A stretch of 64,000 nucleotides of DNA from Colius striatus. Taxonomy: Eukaryota; Chordata; Aves; Coliiformes; Coliidae. The DNA lies in the NCBI RefSeq assembly GCF_028858725.1, contig NC_084766.1, positions 23,910,501 to 23,974,500 of the forward strand. Direction: 5' to 3'. Made by a program: the position numbers and the translations under genes. The notes beneath the pieces are model-generated. The model was not told where the DNA came from and made no database searches. It saw only the letters and a program-made list of their open reading frames with translations. Shown in pieces: positions 50,341 through 64,000 of this stretch; within the stretch, counting starts at the first letter, position 1, and each line of letters opens with the position of its first letter.

Positions 50341-53300
50341 TCTCCCCAACCAGCTCTTTCTGCAGAAGTGCACATCTCCCTGCTGTCCCTGCCTGCCTGG
50401 GGTGCCTGGTGGGACACGGATGGGCAGGCCTGGAGGCAGTAGGAGAGGGTTGCCCCGCTCTGAGGATGCAGGGAGGGATGTGCAGAAGGGGCAGCTGTCC
50501 TTCTGTGCCCTGCTGCCCTGACCGCTGTGTGCAGCCCACAGCCCCTTGTTGCTGCACCTGGCTCGCTGATGTCCTCCCAAAGCCTCACACTCCTGATGGG
50601 TACCTCCCGTTCCCCATCCTCCTAAACTCCTCTGGGCCCCGTTCCCAGGCTCAGGGTGTGGGTGCACAGCCCTGGCTGGGGGACTGGCCCCTCAGCTGAC
50701 TTTCAGATGGCTGGGTACCTCATCTTGGGAAGGCAGACAGTGGCAAACCCGTTGCTGGGATTTTGGGGTCATTAGCATAGTGCAGACGTGGGTCGGCAGC
50801 TTATGCTGTGCATCGCTCTGATGCTGGTCCCTGCCCCTGGGCTGTCTGTCACAGGGGCTTGTTTAACCTTCTTTGCCACAATATCTCGCAGCCTTTAATC
50901 TGTTTATCCTGGTAACCCCGCTATGAGGTGAAGGATAGTTATCCTCATTTCAGAGGTAGGGAACCCAAGGGATTCTTTTCAAATGTAGATCCGTGTTTAA
51001 TGATGCAGAGATAAAGATTTTAGAAACACACCCAGGACAACAGACACATGGCTGTAACTGAGCTGGGTGTTCTGCAAATCCCATTAAGTACCTCTTGTCT
51101 TTTTCAACTGGTGCAGTTTTGGGGTAGACCTGATGCACGTACCCATGGAGGTGCCAGGCGGGCTCCAGCCTCCCAGCCCATGAGCTGGGCATGGGAAGAC
51201 AGTTTCCCTGGGTGTGCTCGGGCTGTGCAGTGCCACAGCAGCCTCTGCTCAAAGCAGGTGCTGGAACCTGAATTGCATGAGTTCCTGAGATCCTCAGCTG
51301 CATTTAGTAATGAAACTTAAAGCCTGTTTGTGCCGTGAGTGTGCACATAAAAGCGAGAGGTAGGGAAAAGGAGGCTGTGCTCGTGCGGCAGCCCTCTGGC
51401 TGAGCCTGCCACACCTCTTAACCGAGGAGTGAGCAGTAACAGCATCCTCTCCTTGCCGTCACTGCCTGGGCAGTTGATATCCAGACTAGGCCTGGTTAAA
51501 CCCCCCAAGCTGTGGTTCCTGTGCAGCGATCGCGGTGGCGATGCGGCCAGTGCTTCCCGGCAGCTGCACCGGGCCGGGCTCCGGGCAGATCTCCGAGCTG
51601 CTCCCGCTCCCGGGCGATTGTTGCTGTGCTTGTGGGAATGCAGCGGCTTGGGCTGCGCGGAGGTCAGTGCTTTTGTCTTGCTGCGGGGAGTTTATCTCTG
51701 CGGATCTTGCCTGCTTTCCTGGGTCAGGCTTCACCTCCGCTGTTATCAGCAAATGCAGGAACAGCCCGGTCCAGAGCCAGGCTGTGTAGGAACCTCTCGA
51801 CCCCCTTGCAGGGGGAGGCAGTGCTCTCACATCCCTCCCACAATAATGGGCACCGGCCCGGCCCGAGTCCGAAGGCCAGGGATGAGATATGCACAGTCCC
51901 ATGGTTGCCATTCCCCCTGCACCACTTCGGCAGCACCATTCCCATGCACCCCGATGGCGCAGGGCATAGTGGCCCCACGCTTGCAGCGTGTGTTCTGAAG
52001 GGGCAAAGGAGGAGGAGGCAGCAGAGCCATCGGGCTCTTGCCCGGTCTCCTCTCCTGTTGGACCCTCTGCCCCAAACACAGAGGGGCCAGATCCCCACCA
52101 GCAGCGCGGGCAGCACCGAGTCCCCCTTTGCCGCCAGGCTGCCCCAAGCCCAGCACACCCTCCCTTTCGCAGCAGCTCCGGCCGGACCCTTCCAGCTGTC
52201 TCCACAAACCCAAACCATTAGCATTTCCTGTTCAAACATTTCCAATAAATAAATGGAGACATCATGCCACAAGCCCGTAAGTGACCCAGAGGCGGGTCCG
52301 AGGCCGGGATGGACACGACCACCCAGCGCCCGACCCCCTGGCTGGGCGCCAGCCCTGCCTTTGTTTGAATTCCCGGGTGAGTAAGCGCTTGGCTGACGCC
52401 AGGCAAAATTATTTTTGATATTAAATAAATTGTTTTCAGTAAAACTGTTCCTACACCAAGGTCCAGAAGCTACCCACAGCACCAGGCTCCCTGCAAGGCA
52501 GCTAGAGTCTGCTTGCCGGTCTTGTGTCCGCCATACTGGGGCACGTTCCCTGCACAGAGGCATCCAGCTGGGACCAGCTGTGCTGCAGATGCCTCCATCC
52601 TGCTGGCTCCATGGCTGCAGCCAGGCTCCAGCAGCTGCCTGCCAGCCTGCGCACGCCACGGTGGAGCAGCTCTCTGTGACAACTTGGGTACTTCTCTGGA
52701 GGCACCAGTCAGGCCCCACTACTGAAGGGGCAGTGGCTTGGGCAGGGAGCTTGCTACCTCTGCAGGTGGAAGCTATCTCCCAGCATAGGACCTCCCACAC
52801 ACAGTTTCCTTGGCTGTGCAAAAGTCCATGCCTTGGAACAGCAGTGCCTGTCCTCCCCTGGGATGGGGGACTCACAGCCTGACAGCTTGGTCTTTGCTCT
52901 ATTCATCCTCTGAACCGTTGGGAGACCGTCTTTACTGCACTGGGGTACCGGGCATCAGTGCCTGGACAGGCTGTGGCCCATGGGCTGATCTCTTCCCTGC
53001 CCCAGGAAAGCAAGCACTGGGACCCCATCTCTTTTGCCCCTTTCAGAGCCAGCACTCCTCTAAGGTGCCTGAAGGATGAGTGAATGCAGAGGTGAGCACA
53101 GCCATAGAGCAGGTCCTGAGTGGTCCATGGGCCTGGCTGGGGCTCCAGGGACACCAGGACTAATGTGCAAAATGGGTTTAAATAGAGAAATAGGGAGCAT
53201 CTGGCTGTGCCTAGGCAGCAGCAGTGGGCAGGAGAGGTTTGAGTCTGACAGGGTTGGTTGGTGGATATGCTCCTTCTTGGGGGTGCACAGGCTTTGTCCT

Positions 53301-56300
53301 TACTGCTCTTGGTTGCTCTCTGGGTTTCAGATGAAAGCAAATAAGATGGATTTGGAACAACTCAAGCCCTGGCATGGTGGTAATTGGGACAAATACCAGC
53401 AATATAGCTTCTGCTATTTTTTAATTTTTTTTTTTTTTGTAATTATGTTTTGCTGAATCTGAAACATCTTTTAGGAACACGGTGTTTAAAGGGAACAATT
53501 TGCTGCTGAAATTTTCTGAAGCATTTAAAGAGGTTGAAATGTTCTTTGAAAGAGAAGATGTAGATATTCTGCTCCAGAAGTCTTCATTCAGAAACTGAAA
53601 CGCAGTGAAACCACGTTTGAAATAATTTGTGTTATGGAGAAGCAATCAAGCCTTTTCTGATTTAGAATTACTTAATTTCTTTTGTTTCTGCCTTGCTCAA
53701 GGGAAACTCCTGTTGCTCTCACCTCCAGCAGGTGAGAGAGGAGGCAGCGCAATGTGTCAGGGGGCAGGCTGTCCTCAGGAGCACAGTGCCTGAGCGGCTG
53801 CTGAGCACCCGTGAATTCACCCGCCACTCAGCAGAGCAGGAACTGATTTCTTTCGGGTCTGGTGGATGAAATCTCTGGCACTCCCTGCGTTTGTGTGCAG
53901 TGGGGCGGTGGGAGGTGGGTGCTGCAGGGCAGCGTGGCTAGGGGCTCAGCCTTGGGGGCCACTGTGGGGTCATGCGTGGGCAATGCCTGTGTCAGCCGGG
54001 CTGGTGGCCAAGCTACAGCCGGTGCCTCAGTGTATCAGGAAGACGGTGGCGGAGGCCCCTTCCCAGCCCCTGACGGTGCCCCTCGGCAGGACCTGCGGCC
54101 CCGGCTGCCACCGGGGCTGGGTGCCATCAGCGCTCAGAGGTGCTGACAGACAGACTCGGCGAGGGGCTGGCGGGGGCCGGAAACTCCTGATCCCTCTTTA
54201 TCTGCCCCTCGCTCTGCTCTCTCATCTCCCTGTCATGCTCTCTGTCTCGCCTGGTAGCTCATGCTTCTATTCCCGTGCCTCCCCAGCTGCTGGGGGCTGC
54301 CCACCCCTCACAGAACCCTACAGCCAGGCACTGGTCCTGCATTCCCACATCCCAGCCACAGTGTGGGGTCACATAGCACCTGGGACCTGCTGGGCTTGCT
54401 GCCTACAAGAAGCACCAGCCTGGAGCAAGGGGAGGCACCTCAGGTGCCCCTATTCTGTTTCCACATGCTGAGCATCAGCCACAGCAGCAGGCAGGTGCCT
54501 GGAATGCGGCTCTGTGGCTGCAGTGTGATGCAGGTTGGAGTGGAAGGAAAAGAACAGGCCCAGCTCAGCAGCATCATGGGCACTGAGGAGGTCAAGGAGG
54601 CTCACTGCTGTCTTCCCCAAACACGCCAGCAGCTCCCAGGCCAGGATCCAGCTGGGTACCAGCTCAAAAACAAGCCTGAACTTTTCACTTGGCACTCCTG
54701 GCATCCCTGATCCCTGTGGCTCCATCGCAAGCCCACTGTCCCAGCTGGTCAGGGTGGCGGCGTGGGGGTCAGGATCCGCAGTTAATGTAGCTGCCCCTAA
54801 ACACACTGCCAGAGATCAGCTAATCTGATAATTACAGCAACAAAAGCCATTTAGACAAACCATGACCTGACCCCGGGAGCTTGGAATGAAAACATTTTAC
54901 CCTCCTCTGTCTGGATCCTGCACTGAGAAAACATCTGTACTGGGAGGATGGCTGGGAAAACAGCCGCTGCACAGCACCCGCGGGGAACGGCCACAGTTCT
55001 GCTCCCTGCCTGCAGCCTCAGCCCGAGGTGGGCAGAGCCTCGGCACAGGGCAGCCTAAACCCGTGCCATCATGCTGGCATAGAGGGCGCCCCAGCACTGG
55101 GCAGGGTTCTTTGGTGAGGGAAGGGATGAGACAGAGGCTGGAGGAGTGCAAGGGTAGACCTTGCAAGAGGGAGTGAAGGGGATGGGGTGAGCAGAGTTTG
55201 TCTGCACTCGTCAGATAATGGCTTTTTCCAGGCCCACACAAGGCTTGACAGCACCTGGTCCCTGGCAGTCCCCACATCCCTGCAGCAGCTTGAGCTCTGC
55301 AGGAGCCAGGCTGGCCACTGGGTGCCCCTGCCTCTGGCTCCCAGGAGGGGCTGAGTGCGGGGGGCCATGCCTGTGTGCGGCATGGCAGTGTGCGCCTGAG
55401 GGGCTCTTTCGCTCCAGGTAAGGTGTGTGAGCCTTGCTGAGTGGCAGGTCATTGCTGCCTGTCAGTCGGAGGCAGGAGATGAAGGGAAGGTTGCCTCAGG
55501 GCTGGCTCCCATATTTCTCTTGCTTTTACATACATTTTGGTGGCACCCTTTGTGTAGGCTGGGGAGATGAAAGCTCAGGGCCAGAGGGATCTTGCTAACG
55601 CACAGCCACCCAGCTCAGGGGCCCGGCGGCCTGCTGCTTCATGCCTGTCTGTCTCCTTCCTTCATCTGTTCCCAGCAGAGCCCCACTCTGTGCTGCCAAG
55701 GGCACGGGATGCTGGCCAGGCTGGGGGCAGCCAGGCGCACTAGCAGGTAGCTCCTGCTGGGTCAGTGACCCTGGTGTGTCCCAGACTGTCACCGGACTGG
55801 CAGCGCAGAGATCAGGCTGCCCAGGAGCCCCCAAGGAAGAGGAGCAAGACAGTGCTGATTTGGGGGAAACTTCATTCTATTTTTCTGCTGTGACTGGCAC
55901 TGCTCAGTCTGCTCTGGTGGTCCCAGGCAGTGGCTTGGTGCAGTCAGCTTGGCAGGCAGCACCCCTGCTCTTCTGTGACTTCCTTGCTTTGCTTTTTTAC
56001 CTTCCCTGGGAAAGGGTTTGGCTACATCCTCAAATATCCCAGAGACGGGTAGGGTAAGAAACCAGTAAATGCAGTGAGAGTCTGCCAGTCTGGGGACTCC
56101 CCAGCACTTCTGTCTGCTCCAGAAATAGGATGCTCTAAGCAGCCTTGGTTGGCTTTTCCCATTGCAGTATCCCACTTGTGCAATGCTTTACTCCTCATCA
56201 GCAGAAAACGTGACACTCTGCGGTGGGCTTGTCCCCATGTACCTCTGATGCCCTTATTCTCATCAGCTGTTTCCCTGCTCACCACTGCAGCATCACTAAT

Positions 56301-56350
56301 TTAACAGTATCTACAGACCTGAAGAAAATCAAGTGCTCTTCATCCAGTCA
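50341..56350. other. Intergenic region, no recognised gene
   Basis: No exon with family similarity is seen. A long minus-strand open frame (51724-52875) is discussed under findings; it starts with GTG and has no motif I recognise. A T-rich run lies at about 53418-53440 and an AT-rich patch at 53440-53690. AATAAA hexamers at about 52245 and 52424 are not tied to a gene. Confidence 0.4.
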
Positions 56351-56421
56351 GGGTTAGAGTTAAGCTTAGGGTAGAGTTAAGGTGAGGGCTGGAGTTAATG
56401 TTAGGGCTAAAAGTAGGGTTT
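56351..56421. repeat. Degenerate telomere-like hexamer tract
   Basis: About twelve diverged six-base units in register, including GGGTTA, GAGTTA, AGCTTA, GGGTAG, GTTAGG and TAGGGTTT. This is the look of a decayed (TTAGGG)n interstitial tract. Only a few units are perfect, so it is old or was short when formed. Confidence 0.65.
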
Positions 56422-61810
<5,389 letters not shown>

Positions 61811-61913
61811 AGCACACGAACAACCAAACTTACATGAAGTCACCAAAGCTGTAGTGTGTAGTCCGTGTCTTTTCCTGCTCATGGCTTGCCTTGTCCCACA
61901 CCTCTTGGGGTTC

Positions 61914-61919
61914 AATAAA
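61914..61919 (+). terminator. GOT1 polyadenylation signal (AATAAA)
   Basis: A perfect AATAAA in the context GGTTCAATAAAGATG, 104 bp past the stop codon, giving a very short 3' UTR of about 130 bp. Confidence 0.8.
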
Positions 61920-61935
61920 GATGGGAGCAGTAGCT

Positions 61936-63449
61936 CAATCAGGGATAATCATCTTTTGGCCTTTGTGAAGCACCCCTTGCAACGTGGTAAGCCAGTGTTC
62001 CCAGGAGGGTAGGGGCACCATGAGCTGTCTTGGCTCTCATTTGAGTGATGGCAGCCTGCTCTTTGGGCATGTAGAGCTGCATCTTGAGCACATCCAAATC
62101 AATTCCATGCAGCTGATCAGTGTGATGTAGGCCAGGTCCAGTACCAGTGCAATAGGCTGTGGGACAACAGCCCAGTCAGTAGGAATCTCAGACAGCTTGT
62201 GGGCTAATGTCACTCGGTAGTATTTTGGGGAGGGGCAAAGCTCTTGCTGGCTTTCTCTACCCCCTCCACATCCCCCACCCCAAGTTTTGAGCCTTATGCG
62301 AGCAAACATACGTAATGGTGGTAAGTGCTTCTTTGTGTTGCTGACAGAAAATTAAATCTCCATCTCTGAACACTACCCCTGCCTTGCGTGGTGTCGTGCC
62401 TTCAGGCTGCCCTAACCTCTTCACAGGCTGAGGTTAAAGCTGCAGCGTCCTGGTTGGTCCACGAGGTCTCACTCAGTTTGTTTCAAGGCTTTCCCTTTCT
62501 CCCTCACGGTGTGGTTATCACTATTGCTGCTAATTGGGCACAGTCCTATTGGGAGAGCTTATCTAAAGGAAGATGACCAGTTCCTCCCGTGTCTGTCTGG
62601 CATTCCTTTCTCTGTCCCGCTGCCCTATGCCATCCAGCCCATCGTGTCCTCCTGTATGTGTGTGTTTATTGTGTGTTACCCAGCCATCTGTCCATCTCTG
62701 GCCCAAATCTCCTGGCCTGCTGCTAATGTGTCCAAAAGCAGATCTTCTGTGTTCCTCCTCAGCAGGACCCTGGAGAACCACCACCTACTTCCCATGGCTT
62801 CAATGGTGCCTGCCAGGCACAGTCTGTTTCTGGCACTGAAAAATGGCTGGGACCATCTGCTTCTGCTCTCTGCAGTCACTGTTTGCAGATCTATTTGTGA
62901 GCTGGTATTACCACCTTGACAGAGCAGCCTCCTGCCTAGATCTTGGCAAAGAAAGGGGAACAGCCTCTTTCCTAGGCTTACTCATAGGGACTGTTGCCCT
63001 GATGGATTTTGCTTGTGCAGCAGCTTAGACAGCAAAGGCAAAAATAGTGCCTCCTTCCCTTGCTGTGTTTGTAGAGACAGTGCATGGGGTCTTGTTTGTC
63101 CTTTTCAGATTAGTGTTTGTTTCACATCAGAGTGAGCCAGAGGCTCCTCTGTACAAGTGGGGAACCTTTTCTCCCTCTTGGTGTCCGTCCACGGCTGGGA
63201 TGATGTAATGGTTAAAGGATGACTGCTAGGGGTGATCTCAGGAGAAGGAGTTGAAGGAACCATCTCTGCTTTCATTATTTCTGGTATCTGCCTACACTTC
63301 TGTCTTGACAGACCTCTAGGTATGGATGCTGGCCCATCCCACATATGTTCTGTACCAGTGTACCTCGTGATCTGGTAAAGCTTTGCTAGCCTTACCAGCC
63401 TTGTATTTTCCTAAGAAGTGACCTAAATTTCTTCCTTTCTGTGGTGTAA
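61936..63449. other. Intergenic region right of GOT1
   Basis: No exon is recognised. In human the next gene, CNNM1, converges on GOT1, so its minus-strand 3' UTR could extend in from the right edge, but nothing here can be recognised as such. Confidence 0.4.
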
Positions 63450-63735
63450 GCTCATTATCCCGTTCACCATGGCAACAGAGAACAGATTATTCCTTTTTTC
63501 TCTGCTACAGCTTTTTATGTATTTAAGAACTTCCTCTCTCCTCTTCACATCCTTCAGCAGTTAAGACTAAGCGACCCAGTTTCCCTCAGCCTTTGGGATA
63601 GGTTGTTTTCCAGCCCTTGCTTTCCTCTGGCCTCTTTTCAATTGCTGTGTGTTTCGCTACAAGGACAGTGCCCAGACAGGGATGCAGCTACTCCAGCTCC
63701 AGTTTTATCAGGGTTGGTGGACGGTGAGATTTCTG
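63450..63735 (-). repeat. Ancient CR1-family LINE fragment
   Basis: Reads in reverse orientation like the old sauropsid CR1 type: 'agactaagcgacccagtttccc' with 'tcagccttt' (about 63563-63595), 'ctttcctctggcctcttttc' (about 63621) and, after a gap, 'cagtgcccagacaggga..gctactccagctcc..ttttatcaggg' (63665-63715). These follow one another in the expected order. Strongly diverged; ends approximate. Confidence 0.7.
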
Positions 63736-64000
63736 TCAGTATCTGTCGGGCTGTACTCCAGTGTGTGTATCCCACCGTTGTGTGTGCAATGGCACGCTAT
63801 TAGCTCCTGTCCTTCCCGTCCTTGTGTGTACTGCTGCGGTGTAACTTGGCACTGCTCGGTGCTTTCCTGGCACCCAACAGAGAGCCCAGGTTCACAGGGA
63901 GAAACTGGCAAGCACCTGGTCCTCTACCTCCTCCTTTCAGCAACAGTGTTACTCCAGCCATGGCTCTGAGGGCAGCTTTGCAGCGTGGGAGAGGTGAGAA
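63736..64000. other. Right edge, nothing recognised
   Basis: No feature can be supported. An ATG at 63960 followed by a donor-like AGAG/GTGAGAA at the very edge is noted under rejected items. Confidence 0.3.

Noticed and set aside
63960-64000. ATG followed by a donor-like AGAG/GTGAGAA at the right edge
   Set aside because: Too short to judge, no recognisable protein sequence, and the expected neighbour would lie on the other strand.

Overview
The window looks like bird nuclear DNA. It carries several CR1 LINE fragments, including 3' ends with the typical ATTCTATGA-type tail. Introns are short, promoters are GC-rich CpG islands, and the GOT1 protein reads almost exactly as I recall chicken GOT1. 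Species cannot be fixed from sequence alone. The gene order matches human chromosome 10q24 read backwards.

Layout, left to right: CUTC (minus, copper homeostasis) and COX15 (plus, heme A synthase) diverge from one CpG promoter at 6736-7228. A small V-ATPase e-subunit gene, ATP6V0E2-like (plus), lies 388 bp downstream of COX15 and converges with ENTPD7 (minus). ENTPD7 and SLC25A28 (plus, mitoferrin-2) diverge from a 747 bp promoter that holds ten same-strand CCAAT boxes. After about 8 kb without recognisable genes comes NKX2-3 (minus, two exons), inside a broad GC-rich domain of about 31.4-38.1 kb. About 20 kb without recognisable genes follows, with possible regulatory islands and old CR1 copies. 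GOT1 (plus, cytosolic aspartate aminotransferase) and a gene-free right edge finish the window. All seven reading frames were assembled exon by exon with GT-AG introns and consistent phases. They give 251 (CUTC), 397 (COX15), 81 (ATP6V0E2), 603 (ENTPD7), 367 (SLC25A28), 328 (NKX2-3) and 412 (GOT1) residues, close to the known family lengths except where noted.

How the genes relate: COX15 (heme A for cytochrome oxidase), SLC25A28 (iron import into mitochondria), CUTC (copper) and GOT1 (malate-aspartate shuttle) share a mitochondrial/metal theme, and four of the genes sit in two head-to-head pairs. Whether this reflects co-regulation is inference. NKX2-3 is a developmental regulator and is probably served by the non-coding DNA on both sides.

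I found no CRISPR, operon or other exotic system. The most unusual sequence features are the CCAAT array, the extra V-ATPase gene relative to human order, a forkhead-site cluster and a perfect palindrome upstream of NKX2-3, and a degenerate telomere-like tract.
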